64,000 nt of DNA from Macrocybe gigantea (GCA_011319805.1 SJRY01000245.1:744001-808000), one strand, 5' to 3'. Positions 35,701-49,544 are shown, counted from the stretch's first letter. Program-made: numbers and translations. Notes: generated from the letters alone by a model not told the origin.

Positions 35701-37940
35701 TTGCAAGTTTCCTCCCCCACTTAGCTGAGTATACAAGGGTGCTGAATGGGTTAACGACCCGCGCGTGCGAGAAATGCTTCCCAGAGTGGACCACAGAGCA
35801 CCAATGGGCATTTGATAGCATCAAATGTCTCGCGACGTCCAGTGAATGCCTGACAACGATCGATCATGAGAATCCAGGAGAAAACAAGATATTCGTCACC
35901 ACGGATGCTTCAAACCATGGCACTGGAGCCGTTCTTTTGTGGGGTCTGACATGGGAAACAGCGCAGCCTGTTGCCTTTGACTTGGCACCATTGAAACCTG
36001 CAGAACGTAACTATCCCATACACGAAAAGGAACTGTTAGCGATTATCCGTGCACTAAAAAAATGGAGGGTTGACCTTCTCGGGTCACCTTTCACAATTTA
36101 TACCGACCATAGGACATTGGAATCATTCGAGAAGCAAAAGGACCTTTCACAGAGGCAGGTGTGCTGGATGGAGTTGATGTCACAATATGATGCCAAGATT
36201 GTATACATCAAGGGACATTCCAACTCTGTCGCTGATGCCCTGTTGCGCCTTCCGCTGGCAAAATGTTCTTCGAAAATCGAACCTGCTGAACCCCCAATGC
36301 TACTAGGGTCCGATAATGAGATTGGCAATGAGGACTTCATTGCATCGCTATTCCCGGCTGCCGTTTTGATCTCGCCCAAGGATTCTGCATTCGTTGCTAT
36401 GCGTGGGCTCGCAGAAACGCTGGGCGAGCCGGTGGATGTCACAGTCAGCGCCATTCTGGACATATCAGCAGACGCTGAATTGCTCAATGCAATCAAGACT
36501 GGTTATGCTAATGACAGGTAGATCAACAAGCTGAAAGAGGCATCCACAGGTATGCAAGACATCAAGCTTGTCGATGGGCTTTGGTACATCGGACAGTGCC
36601 TGGCAGTTCCACAGGTGACGGAGGTACGCGAGGCCTTGTACAGGATGGCCCACGACGCGCTTGGCCATTTCAGATTCAACAAATCCTATGCGGCACTTCG
36701 TGATAGTTTCTACTGGCCAAATATGAAGAAGGACCTGGAGGAAAGCTACATTCCGTCATGCGATGATTGCCAGCACAACAAGAGCATTACGCGCAAATGG
36801 GCTGGACCCCTGCATCCATTGCCCGTCCCCGACACCAGAGGGAATTGCGTCGCGATCGACTTCATCGGACCTCTCCTGGAAGATGAAGGATTTGACTGTA
36901 TCACTACCTTTACCGATCACTTGGGGGCCGATGTTCAGGTCGTGCCGTGCAATGTCAACCTGACAGCGGAAGAGCTGGCAACACTTTTCTTCGACAAATG
37001 GTACTGTGAAAATGGCCTGCCGACCGAAATCGTGTCAGACCGCGATCATTTGTTCCTATCAAAATTCTGGGCCGCATTGCACAAGCTCACCGGTGTGAAG
37101 CACAAACTGAGCACGTCCTATCATCCGCAGACGGATGGCTCATCAGAACAGACCAACAAGACGGTTATTCAATGCCTTCATTTCCACGTCGAAAGGAATC
37201 AAAAGGGTTGGGTTCGCGCCTTGCCACGGGTTCGATTCCAGATCATGAACACAGTGAACGCCAGTACCGGTTTCTCCCCATTCTTTCTGAAAACAGGTCG
37301 TCACCCAAGACTGGTACCGCCCTTCACCGCATCAACTGATCGTAAGGACAAGGCTGTCAACGATTTCCTTAACCAGCTCGAGGTCGATCTACTCAAAGCC
37401 CAGGACAATTTGCAAATGGCAAAGATCAGTCAGGCTCAACAAGCAAACAAGTGGCAGGGACCCGAGCATGAGTTCCAAATTGGTGACCGTGTTCGACTGA
37501 TGACTTTTCACAGACGCCGAGAATACAAGAGAGACGGGGAAAAGAGAGTCGCTAAATTTATGCCAAGGTATGGTATCTACAAAATCATTGCTAAACATCC
37601 AGAAACATCAAATTATACGCTCGAATTGCCCGCCTCCTCAAAACAATACCCGGTCTTCCATGCGTGCGAGCTCGAACCCTATGCTGAAAACGACGATGAG
37701 AAATTTCCTTTGCGCTGTCACGTACATCCGAAACTGATTGTATCCAAAGATGGAGACGAGGAATACTTCATCGATAGGATCATCGACTCGAAGCGTTGTG
37801 GGAGGGGAGGCATGGGGTGCAAGTTTTTGGTCAGGTGGACAGGTTATGGTCCCGAGGAAGACAGTTGGCTACCTCGTGAAGAAGTCAACGACTGTTCTGC
37901 GATGGACGATTGGTTGAGGGAACACCCCGAGGATGCGTAG
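32769..37940 (+). pseudogene. family C gag-pol polyprotein with four in-frame stops
   Basis: One frame runs from gag to the chromodomain and is broken only by TGA at 33720, TGA at 33963, TGA at 34632 and TAG at 36519. Gag (32769-33720) is followed by a variant zinc knuckle CLLCHDPFADHHLKNC (about 33849-33896) and a protease region with LIDNGAHLVLI (about 34273-34305). Reverse transcriptase has the active site VYLDDIVIW (about 35430-35460). RNase H has TTDASNHGTGAVL and YTDHRTLE. Integrase has the HHCC finger (HDALGHFRFNKSYAA to CDDCQHNK) and the catalytic core IDFIGPL, VSDRDHLF, SSEQTNKTV. A chromodomain (FLVRWTGYGPEEDSWLP) ends it. This is Tf1/chromovirus-type order. Each stop can be explained by one C-to-T change, so the copy is recently inactivated. 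Confidence 0.93.
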
Positions 37941-38028
37941 CCGGCGGTAGCTTTTTCCCCACTAGGGTTTTTTAATGCACCCATCCGGTTATGGCTCCCG
38001 CGGTTGGAAAATTTAGAGGCCGGAGGAG

Positions 38029-38191
38029 TGTAAGCCTGCTTCGACTTACATCATCATCTCTTACATAATGGGTGGGCCTTTGGCATTGCACTTGCTTCCA
38101 ATGTACTTTGCTTTTCATTCTATACATTCGGCTTGAAGATTACCTTTGAGTGATCCATCTCTGCCAGTTTTCCCTCGTGAGAGGGTTTACA
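38029..38191 (+). repeat. family C 3' LTR
   Basis: 163 bp, about five substitutions from the 5' LTR by eye. It is followed by the GGCAT duplication. Confidence 0.95.
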
Positions 38192-38196
38192 GGCAT

Positions 38197-41100
38197 GAGG
38201 CGGTGTGATACCAAAAATGGTAGTAGTCTTGCCATATTGGGATCTGGGAATCAAGGGAGGCATATAGGAATAGGACTGCCTGACCAGATTGGGTGGTATA
38301 GGAAGCGCAGAATGTCTGGAATGTATGGATGCAATGTGTTTGGCGAAGTGTCCAGGACCTGGAATGGAAGCCTCACAGAGTTGTCGACATCCCGAGCACT
38401 CGAATGAGAAGTCAGCAGCTGGACTGCAGTATCATGCTGAGGGGGCTGAGTAGTGGTAGTGATTTCAAAGGTGGGAGCAGGATTATCAGATTAGGACTTA
38501 TCGGCGGTCAGCAGTATGGAGTGCTCATCACCAGCTGCAGGAGTTCCCGAGAAAGGCGCCTAGCTCAGGTGTTGATGCTGTCAGGAACAAGGGCACATGA
38601 CAGAGGTTCCCGCTTCTCCCCAACTGCAGCAGGCATACAGACAGCCAGTGCAGCATGACATCTCACATCTGCCGGACATCATGCAACTGCAAAATATGAG
38701 CAATCCAAGTCAGAAGCACATGTTCATGTCCTCATCGATGCTGGGAGGTCTTGGAAGTGACCTCAACAATGTGCTGGTCCTCAAGCATGGATGATCTCCA
38801 CCGGCTGAGCCTCTCGCCAGGCATGGCATCTGAGAACTCATCAATGCAGCCTTCACGATGCTTCTTTGACAGCCCAGACAACATTCGGCACTCCCATGAC
38901 ATGTTCAACTGGCCATGGGCATTTCGGGACAATGATAGGAAAGCAGCGATGGCGGCATCACTGGAGGCTACAATGTCGATGAGCTCACTGCATTTGCAGC
39001 TGCCATGGATGGGCAGTAGGTTGACAAGCCTCATGACAGCTGAGCAAGGAGTACAAGCAGCTCATGGCAGAGCCAGAAAGCAGCCAGTACTTGCAGTCGA
39101 GCATTATAGTGCTGAACATGGCGGACTTGAATGGTGGATGTGGAAGCAGACATAGAAGCGGTGTCGTTAGAGTCCTCATCACCCATGGATCCAGATCATG
39201 GTGGAACTGGTAAGAATTTGCTTATGACGAGGACATGCTCACACTGATGTCTTGCATGATGGATGAAGAACTGTTCAGTTATTGAGTCCATGATGATGCC
39301 ACCAGCAGTGCAGATGGCAGGCCAGATATCAGAGGGCCACCATAGCAGGTCTGAGGGACATGCTGGTGCACATAAGCACAAAAACAAGTCCACCATCATG
39401 CAGCCGCTCGTCGCATCATCCAGCCAGCCAGCCCTCTGCTGACCTGACACGGAGCAGCTACATGATGGCGTCCATGGCATTGTGCTAATAAATGGCTTAC
39501 CTTGAGCAGGCACTGCATGAAGATAGATGGCTGGAAATCTCTATGGAGGCCGCCATGCACCATGAGCATAGAGAGTGGTGCTTCTGAAAGTGTCCTGTAG
39601 CAGTGCATTGAATTCGGCGGATGAAGCATGTTCACAAAATGCTTGGTTGAGAACTGTCACTGCCCTTTTGCATCTTATAATCAAGGTGGAGCCAATCGAG
39701 GTCACAGCAATGAATGAAAGCAACAAGAATCCAAGGAAAAAATTGTCCATGGTAGAAGCTGAGGTGAGGTTGAGACCTCACAACGTGTACTCCAATTGGT
39801 TAATATGCATAGCGCGATATGCGTGTTGCATCGCTAATGGCCTGTGTGGGTGGAAACGGGCGGAGAAGCCATGCATTTCTTTATTTCAACATGAATGCTG
39901 TCTGGAGGTGATATGATTTGCTTCGGCCATCAAAGTGTGACACGTTGCAGATGCTGAACAGTGGCTATGTCGCCTCACAGATTTTTGGCTGCACGCTCAC
40001 TGTGGGTGGAGACAGAGAAGCAGCATTTGATTAGCTTGCTTGGTCAGCACTATTTGGATGTTCACTCTCATGCTTCCTTGGGTAAGTGAGTAGGATGTGT
40101 CACACATAGTCTATAAAAATCATCGCGCCGGCAGTGCATGAGTTGTGGTGGAGGTCCATGACATTTATAGTCACATCATGCAAGACTAAGGCCTTTTCAA
40201 TCGAACCTCTCCATCACAAGCCATACAGCCTGTCTGGCATTAATCAGTCCCTTCTGATATCTTGCCTATAAAAGCCACAAGCAGTTGGATGTCACGATAG
40301 CAAACCAAGGTTGGTTGAAGTCAGGAATATTGCTGACTACTGGTGGGTAATTTTGAAGGCTCGTGCCATGGTAGTCCATCTGTTGCCAGAATACCACTGT
40401 CAATTGCTTCCCGTTCAGGCAGCATATAGGTTGATGCTTCATGCATCTGTCTGGTAATGGTCCATTTGTAGCATACTCCCTCCAGTGATTATTGATGTTG
40501 CCGCTTTCAATCCCCCATGGCCAGGATCAGAATATGGTTTTGGCATTGGCAGCCATCAAAGCACCTCCATGTGTCCCAGCTCTGCCTTCTGCCACTGCGG
40601 TGTCCATCCAAATCCTGTCCTCTCTATGAATTTTTGCTTGCAGTTCCATTCTTGCTGCCTACATTCTTTCCGCTTATCGAGCACCTCTCGCAACTGCCTA
40701 TATTTTAGCTTCTCTGGATCAAGAGTTTGCAACCATGTGTAGAATGCCCGGATCCACTGTTTGAGCATTAGAACAGTGGCATGTGCATCCATGATTACAG
40801 AACACAGGTCTTCTAAAAGCACACTGATTTTAACCTTGCACTGCAGATTGTTATGATCAGTGATATAGCCACGCAGATATACTGCTGTCTGCTAGATTGA
40901 GAATGTAATGGCGCTGCATGTCTCTTATAAGCAGTGGCAGGTGATGATCCGGTCTATCATATTCATTAAGAACTGTAAAATGTTATCCTGTGCCATCAGT
41001 ACTGCTCACTGCTTACTATTACTGGAGACTCACCCATCCTTCACTCGAAGAAACATGAGCAGATGGCTGTGCAGCAAGTAAAACACTGCTGTACATTAGT

Positions 41101-41660
41101 CTCCAGCCATGAAAAGCAAATGCTGTCCTGGACTCACCGAGAAAATGCTGTTCTGCAAGGAGGATACCATGAGCACTTGCAGTGCTTGCAGCAAAACAAA
41201 ATGCACAGGATCTACATACAATGCGAGTCATATTTCCTGCAAGAGCAGTTGCCTGGTCCTGCTGAGTAACTCCAAGGTGTGACTCAAGCCAGATATTCAC
41301 TGCACCCTTGTGCACAATGATTGCACGTGATGCAGAAGGAACCAGGAAAAGAATGCTGTGCCAGTGAACAGTACCAATGCTGCTGATGTAAACATGACCT
41401 GACCCAACTGGTAGGGGCATGCATATTAGAATAGTAGATCACGTCTTTAACACCTGGCTTCAGTTCCTTCTCAAATGCGTATAAGAGGAACCTGCTTTGC
41501 CTGTGAATGTAGTCTTGCAGAGATATGTGATCCACAAGTAAAGCCACTATCTTAACATCCAGCAGACACAGCCCCTCTGATATTCACACTTTCACAATTA
41601 AAGACTACTGCAGCATTATAAAATGGTTGTAATACTTCAATCGATATCAACAGCTCTACT
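38197..41660. other. degenerate stretch without a supported gene
   Basis: About 3.5 kb of broken frames. On the minus strand at 40556-40822 there is an 88-codon frame with WNCKQKFIERTGFGW, loosely reminiscent of Myb/SANT-like domains carried by fungal DNA transposons. This is not strong enough to call. Confidence 0.3.
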
Positions 41661-41663
41661 AGG

Positions 41664-43620
41664 TTATACGGTGGAAGCCTGAGGTACAGAACTAGAAACC
41701 GTGTCATCTCCCTGAGTTATGAGAAGGTCAAAGGATGTCTTGTGACCATCTGGTGATTGCCTATCATCACTTTGAGGTCCCACAAAGCCTGATGTAGTTG
41801 TACAATCATTAGGTGATCTGCTGTTGTCTTCCAAACTTGTGAACTCCTGCCAAGTCAGCTCCTGACTCTTCCCCCTGGGTAGATCAGCATCATTTAGACC
41901 TAATGCATCAGCAAACTCCCTTTTTCTAAGCAAGGCAATTGCCCTGAAGTACTTGTCTAATAAATTGTCTGGCAACTCAAATGCTGAAGGTCCAGGCTGT
42001 GGCAGACTTCATATATAATCAGTATTCTATGCATCGCAACCAGGAGTGTATGGTGTATCAACATTACCTGATTGCGACATGCTTGATGCATGCCCAATGG
42101 TCTGCTTTGCATGTAAGGCACTGAAATGAAGGAAGTAAGTAAACCATACCTTCCAGAGAAACGGTGCCCAATTGGAGTATGTCGCCAGGAGAACAATGGG
42201 TATAACAAGCGCATTGTATATCCATTGCGGGCTGAGATGGCAGTACAGCTGATTTATCGAGCCTTCCTGAGGTCGAGCTTGGTCGTGTAATGTAATTTCG
42301 GACCATGACTTATAGAATGTCAGCGCATAAACCTTATATCAGCAAGTGAAGCTGACCTTTTTCTCCCATAAATGAAGAGATGGCTTCTCCGATGTGGACA
42401 TGCCAACGATGATCTGCTTTACACCAGAAACTGACATAGCTGTGATACAATGCATCCTTCCACTATCTAGGATACAAGACATAATTAAGCGATATGTGAG
42501 CCGAAATCCAAAAAAAAAATACCATCCGCTGCCTCCAACGTTTGACGGAGCTGTCCTGTTACGAGATCAACCACATGGACCTTGTTCATAGTACTCCCAC
42601 AAACAAGCATGCTCATCTCTTCAGTGAACACACATTAATGTGTGAAGCACCTTGTATCCCCCAGCTTAATTGATATCATTAGCTTGATAGTCGGAAAGTA
42701 GTAGATGTCAAAATGTCCAGCTTTGAGGTTATGGATGACAAGTTTGCTCCTATCTGAGAAGAGTGTTGCATCTCCTCTGTGATTGATGATAAATAAATAA
42801 AAGTGCCTGAAATGATGAACTTACATCCCTCCCACAACTGACTGTTTCCAGACATCATTTGAGGTCCGAGCATCTTTGCATGTGCTGAGTGTGCATGAGA
42901 TAGGGAAATAATGATGGCAGTGATATAGACTGACATTTCTCCTTTTTCCAAAGAATGTACAACAAGATTCTGGTTATCGGGACCATAGAAAAGTACTCCA
43001 TAGGGAATAGAAGAATCGACATTGCTCTTCCAGGTCATGGATAGGGATCCTATGTTTTAAATATTAACAGAAGATTAAAATAATAATATACGAGTGCAAA
43101 CCTCTAGGGTCCACTTGAAACAGCTTCAATACACCTGCATGACTGGCAACTGCAAGCCAATGATCAACATCATCAAATGTGACAGATTCGACTATGTCAT
43201 TAAAGTCGAAGGCATGCATATGATTGTACTCTGTTGAAATTGGATGCTGGACTGCAATTAGAGCAGTGCGGATAGGATAGCAGTGTGAGTAGATTATACA
43301 TTCTGTTCGGTCTTCACTGATATGATGGTGATAACACCTCTAATGGAACCAACACAAAGAAAAGAGCACCCAGTCTTGATCCAGTTTAAAGTCATAATCT
43401 GGCCCCATTCGCTGCTCCACAGGCGCTGGACTGACTTGAGGTTCTCTAGATCCCAGACACGGACATACCCATCATCACCTATATTCCACAAAGTCAGCAC
43501 AACTTCGACGAGTGAAAGTTTCAACCCACCACCACTGAGCAATGATTGCCCATCTTTGAAAAATAATAATGCATTGACACTGCCTTGTGTTCCTTTCAAT
43601 TCACCCTATGGCATGTAAGC
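41664..43620 (-). CDS. WD40-repeat protein gene inside the transposon island
   Basis: Spliced minus-strand reading gives GSVNALLFFKDGQSLLSGGD, then DGYVRVWDLENLKSVQRL, WGQIMTLNWIKTGCSFL, FCVGSIRGVITI-type blades, FDFNDIVESVTFDDVDHWLA, VASHAGVLKLFQVDPRG, SIPYGVLFYGPDNQNLVVH, KVHVVDLVTGQLRQTLEAAD and IIVGMSTSEKPSLHLWEKK. These are successive WD40 repeats forming a propeller. Introns of about 50 nt can be placed at 43483-43533 and elsewhere. A downstream frame at 41664-41975 may be a C-terminal tail. The first possible ATG (about 43616) is followed after one codon by an in-frame TAG, so either an upstream exon exists or the start is mutated. Function is not predictable; WD40 proteins are scaffolds. 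Confidence 0.55.
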
Positions 43621-44726
43621 GGGCATAGGGTGGATAAAGATATTTCAATAGGAAAATGCAAAAACAGAAATGATAGAGCACTTTAACAGTGATCTTATGA
43701 GTGGTCCATCACGTGTGAAGGCCCTTTATATTGCAGGAGACAAAGATTTACATTTCACCGGGTTTGGCAACCAGGCATGTGGCACTGTCTTCATTTGTAT
43801 GGTACTCCCTTTGTTGAGCATGGTTTCATTTGCCTCAGTGATGGCTCTCAATTGATGTATTCCTTTCAGTATACAATCACATAGCAGGCTCACATAAAAG
43901 ATGATGGACTGACAGTTGGAAAAACATGGCATATTACATTCAGCAACACTATCCTCTGCTTATGTCCCATATAAAGTTCAATCCTTCACCTGACCCGCCG
44001 ATGCCGACCATGGCATCATGCATTGAGTTCACGGATTCTGTCATTCTTGGGCATCCTAAAAAACTATCAAACTATAGCAAGACCAATGGTAGCGACAGGA
44101 CTAGACATGCTGGGCTGTCACGTGACCTAGAAATTGCTCTGCGATGAGATGAAGAGCAGACAAAGATTCTGAGGTAAGTGGGACTTCTTGTCCTTATCTA
44201 GATGTGATCAGTGTGCTGACGTCAATATTCACAGATGATGGAAAAGGATTGATGGCCTATTTTGCAGCAATACGAGGATTGCTGGCCTCTTCAAAGTGCT
44301 TTGAAGTTGGCACTCAAATATAGGTCAGAAGCTACGCGACAGCAAAGCACCCAGAAGAGGAATAACTGCATTGAGGCAGCTCTAAGGGATTCTAGCATGG
44401 AATCAGAAGATTAAGGTGATAAGAATCTATATTTTCATGTGTGTCAATGAGACAGTTGCAGTAGAATTGTGCTGGGCGATGTCTGAGTCAGGTACAGACT
44501 CGGAAACTAAGGTAAACAGAGCAAGCGCTTTGCCGTACTCTAGAATCTTCCTTTTTATCTGCTTTAGCATATACATGCAGGATGCCAGTGATCTTTAACC
44601 AAATGTTGGGCAAGTGCAACCGCACGTGACTAGGTTGTTGTATTTGTCTATATTTGCTCACAAACTGCTGGTTCCATATCCTACTGTTCACAATGCTGTT
44701 TTCACATCAGTGCCAATGAACTTCAT
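43621..44726. other. flank of family B element, no gene seen
   Basis: About 1.1 kb with only short frames of no recognisable type. The WD40 gene's missing first exon or promoter could lie here. Confidence 0.3.
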
Positions 44727-45084
44727 TGCTACACAAAACCAAATCTGCATGCAAGTCACTCAGACTAACTCAGAGAGGAGAGGTGGGGAGAAGTATGCTA
44801 TTACTAGCCAGCTCGAAGCTGAGTTCTACTATGTACAATTTAGCTATTTATATGTTACGACTCCTGAGCACAGACCATGACTATGCTATCCTCATGTTGT
44901 CCTGCAGGTACTGTGTAATAACCCTTCGCCCTAGTCAGCGCTGATGCATTATTGTCATAGGGTTTCCTCGAGTTGCCACATTGTATCTTGTTTGTTGTAT
45001 CACATTTTATGTCATGTGTTCATCATGTGGTTCTTGAGTCACATGCCCATCATCAAGATAATGATAAGTCCTGAAATCATAACA
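44727..45084 (-). repeat. family B 3' LTR
   Basis: 358 bp. On the element strand it begins TGTTATG and ends GTAGCA. It matches 63108-63452. A polypurine tract (AAAGGGGGGGTAA on the minus strand) abuts it internally. Confidence 0.88.
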
Positions 45085-45373
45085 TTACCCCCCCTTTAGG
45101 GATTGTGTCCTCACAATTATGTTCTTTTTCCTCATCATCCTTTTAGTTCTTTTGGCGCTTGTCCTCGCCTATAATTTTCTGATTCCAATGCTGTTGCCAT
45201 GCCTGCCAGGCTGTGTCCAAGCGGTCTTTGACTTCTTTCGGATCCGCCATCCAGCCGGTAAGGTTCTCTTTCTTCAGTAGTGTTTTCATTTGCTGACCAT
45301 GTGGATAGACCCAGACTTCATTAGCTGTGTGATCAAAGAGGACCTTCAGCGACTGGGTTTGATGGAGACGGGT

Positions 45374-48300
45374 TCATATGACTTTTTTCAGTGTGGGTCG
45401 GGGCAGCAGTTGACATTGTCCTTTTTCTAGGGATGGCGCCTCAGGATTCTCATGATGAAATTTCATGACCGCATTTGGCGCATCTTCATTAACATTTTCG
45501 GCAGGTTCCCAAGTGGCATCTTCCATAGGGTAGCCCTTCCAGTGTACTCTATATTGCAATTTCCCTCTGTTCCATTGGGAATTTACAATGGCTTCCACTT
45601 CATATCGCTTCTCTCCTTCTACAATGATGGGAGGAGGTCATTTAAGAATCATTACTGCTTTTTGTCATGGAAATATCGGTGCCATGTACAGGGTGAGCTC
45701 AGACTCATTTTGGACAGGGTGAATCTTCCATTGTTCTAGTAGTTCGAGTTCATATGCCGATTCTCCAATTCACCATTTGACTTTGAATGGGCCAAACCGC
45801 TTGTCGTTAAGCTTATCAGTCAGTCGGTCAGTGGTGATATTTGTTCCTTCCAGTCAGACTTGATCGCCCTTGTAATACTCTCGGGCGGGCTTCTGTTTCC
45901 AGTCATATGTCCGTTTCATTGTCTCTGCAGCTTTTAACAGAGAGGTCTTGGCCTTGGTCTGAATTTCCTTCATCATGTTGGCGAACTCTTCTACAGTCTG
46001 CAATTTAGCATTATGCTTTGGAGGTTCTTTTTCCATGTATGGATGTCGTCCATAGTTTAGGTAAAACAGGAAGTATCTGATCGCCAAGTGAATTCAATTA
46101 TTATAGGAAAATTCAGCCATCAGTAGCCAATCTGCCCAGTCTGTTTGCCGATGGTTCACGAAGAGTTTCAGGTACTGCTCAAGTTCCTGATTGACTTGTT
46201 CTGTTTGTCCGTCAGTCTATGGATGATATGGCATCGAAAGAGCTCCTTTGATTCCCAGAAGTGCATAGAGGTCCGTCATGAATGCGGAGACAAATTGTCA
46301 TCCTCTGTCGCTGATGACTTTCTTTGGGATTCCGTAGTTCAGGAATACGGTGTCATGTAGATTGCAAGTAACTCCTTCTGCTGTAATTTCCATCTTTACT
46401 GGTATGAACTTGGCTCCTTTCATGAACCGATCTACTGTTACCATGATGCCGTTGAACCCTTGAGATTCGGGGAGGGGTCCGATGAGATCTATGGATATGA
46501 TCTCCCATGGTTCCTTCAGTACCTCATTCGGGTGAAGCGGGGCATGCTTCCAATCTCTGATGATCTTTGTTTGTTGGCATTTGTCACATCCTTTGACATA
46601 CGCCTTGACATCATTCATCATCTTAGGCCACCAGAAGTTACGCGTGATTAACTCATGCATCTTTGTCTGTCCTGAGTGTTCCGAGATTTGATCTGAATGA
46701 TGGATTTCGATGATCCATTCCCTTATCTTTTGGCTTTTGGAAACATAGTACCATTTTAACCACGTAATGATTCGGTCGTTTTCCTCCCAGCCGTGTTTGC
46801 CTTCGTTAAGACATTTCTGAACCTCAGGGTCTCTTTGTTTCCAAGCCCGTTTGATCTGGTCCAGAATGTCCTGAATTCCAGTGTTGGTGTGATCTTTGCC
46901 ATGAAAATCCAGCAAAAAAATCTCTGGCTTTAGAAGTATGACATTTTCATTATCGTTCTCTCCCTTCTCATGGTCTGGTCATCTCGACAGACTGTCTGCC
47001 TTCGTCATTGACTTCCCGGATTTGTGCTCCAGAATAAAGTCATAGTCCTGAAGTTCCGAGATCCAGCGAGCTTGCCAGCGATTCAGCTTCTGAGGCTTCC
47101 AGAAGTATTCGAGATTCTTATGATCTGTCCAAATCTCGAATTTCTGTTTAGTGCTGCAAAGGTATTGGTGCCATTCTTCAAGTCCGGTCATGATTGCAAG
47201 CATCTCTTTATTATAGATCTTGTAGTTCCATTCCATTGAGTTTAATGACTTTGACATGAAAGCCACCAGTCTCCAGGTACTGTTGGATTGTTCCTGAGAA
47301 AGGACACCTCCTATTGCATAATTTGAGGCGTTAACTTCCATTCAGAATTTTCCATCATCTCAGGGCATTGCGATAATCAGGGCTGAGCAGATCTGATTCT
47401 TTAATCCGTCGAATGTGTCATCTTGGGCTTTTCCCCATGTCCAGTTGGCTTTTCTGGTCAATTCTGTTAAAGGTTTCGCGATCTTTGCAAATCCCTCAAT
47501 GAAACACTGGTAGAAGTTGCAAAAGCCTAAAAACTGCTGGACGTCACTTTTGCAGGTGGGTTTCAGCCATCCTTTGACGCCTTCGACTTTAACGGGATCC
47601 ATTTTAATGCCATTTTCTGAGACGATCATTCCGAGGTACTCTACTTCCAGCTGATGAAATGAACACTTCTCAGGTTTCAGGTAAAGCTTATTGTCTTTTA
47701 GCTTTTCTAGCATGCACTGAATGAGTCATCTGTGTTCATTCAAATCTTTATTGAAGATAAGAATGTCATCCATGTAGATAACTACGTGTCCCTGATCGAT
47801 TTTGTCTTTGAAGATTGTGTTCATCATCGTTTGGAAAGTAGCTGGTGAATTTGTCAGTCCGAAGAACATGACCAAGGGTTTGAACATTCCCCGGTTTGTC
47901 CGGAATGCAGCTTTCCATTTGTCGCCTTCTTTCATGTGGACGTTATTGTATCCCCATCAGATGTCAAGCTTTGTAAAGAACTTCGCTCCCTTCAGTTTGT
48001 CGATTAACTCTTGGATCAGGGGGAGCGGATACTTGTTCTTTATCGTCATGTTCAACTTCTGATAATCCTGTACAGGTCATAGGGATCCATCCTTTTTTTT
48101 ATGAAGAAGAAAGGCAAGGCCATTGGTGATTTCGACGGTCTGATTCATCTGGTGTTTAGATTTTCATCCAAAAAAGCATCCAGCTGTTTCTATTCATCCA
48201 GCATCAGGGGGTAGACCTTGCAATCCTGGAGTTTAGCTCCTGGAATGAGTTCGATTGCATGGTCCCAGGGTCGTCATAGTGGTAGCTCATCGAATGACTC

Positions 48301-49507
48301 TTTTCCGAACACTGAATCCTTGAAGCAGTGGTATTCTTCTGGTACGATTTTCTCAAAGGTTTTAGCCTTTGTTGCTTTTGCCATTGCTTCCGCCAGTTTG
48401 GAAGCCATCATTTGGAAAGCCCTTAGATGGAACTCTTGGTTCATGTCAATCATCAAGAGTTTCTCTCCATTTTTGAAGTCTACCTCATTTGTCTCGGTAG
48501 AGGTGTCATCATCTTCGGGGTTTCCCATTCAGACAATCTGTTGACACTCTTCAGGGCATGCATCGAATGTGATCTTTTCTGTCCTCCAGTCGATCTGAGG
48601 GTTATGACGTTTAACCCACTCATAACCGATGAAGTTCTGGCCCTTTCCGAGTTCAGTAACCGAGAAGACCATTCACTCGATATGATCTTGGACCTGGACT
48701 CTCAGTTCAACATATTTGCATATGTCGCCTGCCATGTTACAGGTTCCATCTGCATTATGGACTGGAATAGGAATTGGATATCTTTTCATGTTGATCTCCT
48801 TTTCCTTGACGAACTTTCAGTCTATGCAGGATCCAGTACATCCCGTATCAAGTAAGGCTTTTATGCTATACGTTCATCCGGTGTCCAGGGTCATGATCAT
48901 TAAAGGTACATCCATTTGGTTTCTGTTGCTGCCTCTGACAAATCGTGGTTTTTGTCTGAGGTCGAGCAGAGCAACGTGTGGAGAGCATCATGGTCGTTCA
49001 TCTGATTGATTTCACGAAGTCTTTCCAGTGAGATGTCCTTTTGTCACGATTGGTCTGTCCATGCCTTAAGGATTGAGTACGCCTTGGACTCATCCTGCCA
49101 ATAGATCTGTTGAGCCACCCAGGATAGGGTGTATCCTTTTACGAGACTGAACTCTTGTGCACCTTCTCGTTTGAAGTATTCTTTAAGATCGGGAATGTCT
49201 CTTATATTAATATTCGATGATACATAATCAGCCAGTGAAGCGGTGCTTCTTCCCAGCTCTATTGAAAACCCTGTTTAAGCTCTTCAATCTTGGCGGTGGC
49301 AGTAGTCTTGTCCTGTGTCTCTACATTCCATGTGACATATTTCGGCCAGGGGTTCATCGGGCAGTTACGTCTGATGTGTCCTTTCTCGCCACACCAGAAG
49401 CAGCATCCTTTGCACCTCATCCGGTCGACGTCCATGGCATCAGAGTCAGGCCATCCTTGAGCATTACCAGTTGCTAGTGCCGGAGTTTGCCCCTTAGGTG
49501 CCGTCAC
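45374..49507 (-). pseudogene. family B pol and 3' part of gag, decayed
   Basis: Minus-strand blocks in order: the gag zinc knuckle CKGCCFWCGEKGHIRRNC (about 49340-49420), a region ending at KIVPEEYHCF (48274-48528), reverse transcriptase with [11 protein letters not shown] (about 47770), RNase H starting EVNASNYAIGGVLS (46979-47341), integrase with HHCC finger (LITRNFWWPKMMNDV, CDKCQQTK) and core IDLIGPLPES (46298-46915), and chromodomain VHWKGYPMEDATWEP (45374-45598). Multiple in-frame stops interrupt it, for example TGA at 47957-47959 (LDI-stop-WGYNN) and at 48077-48079 (GSL-stop-PVQDY), both where an Arg codon is expected. Confidence 0.88.
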
Positions 49508-49544
49508 CTCCTGTGCCAGTTTCTGTGTTTGTTTGGGAGTGAAT

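Larger units (their letters stand above)
32386..38191 (+). mobile_element. Ty3/gypsy chromodomain retrotransposon, family C, full length
   Basis: The element is 5.8 kb with two 163-bp LTRs (TGTAAGCC...GGTTTACA) that differ at about five positions. It is flanked by GGCAT on both sides (32381-32385 and 38192-38196), a 5-bp target duplication. Internally it carries gag, protease, reverse transcriptase, RNase H, integrase and chromodomain in that order. A purine tract (AGAGGCCGGAGGAG) precedes the 3' LTR. Confidence 0.95.
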
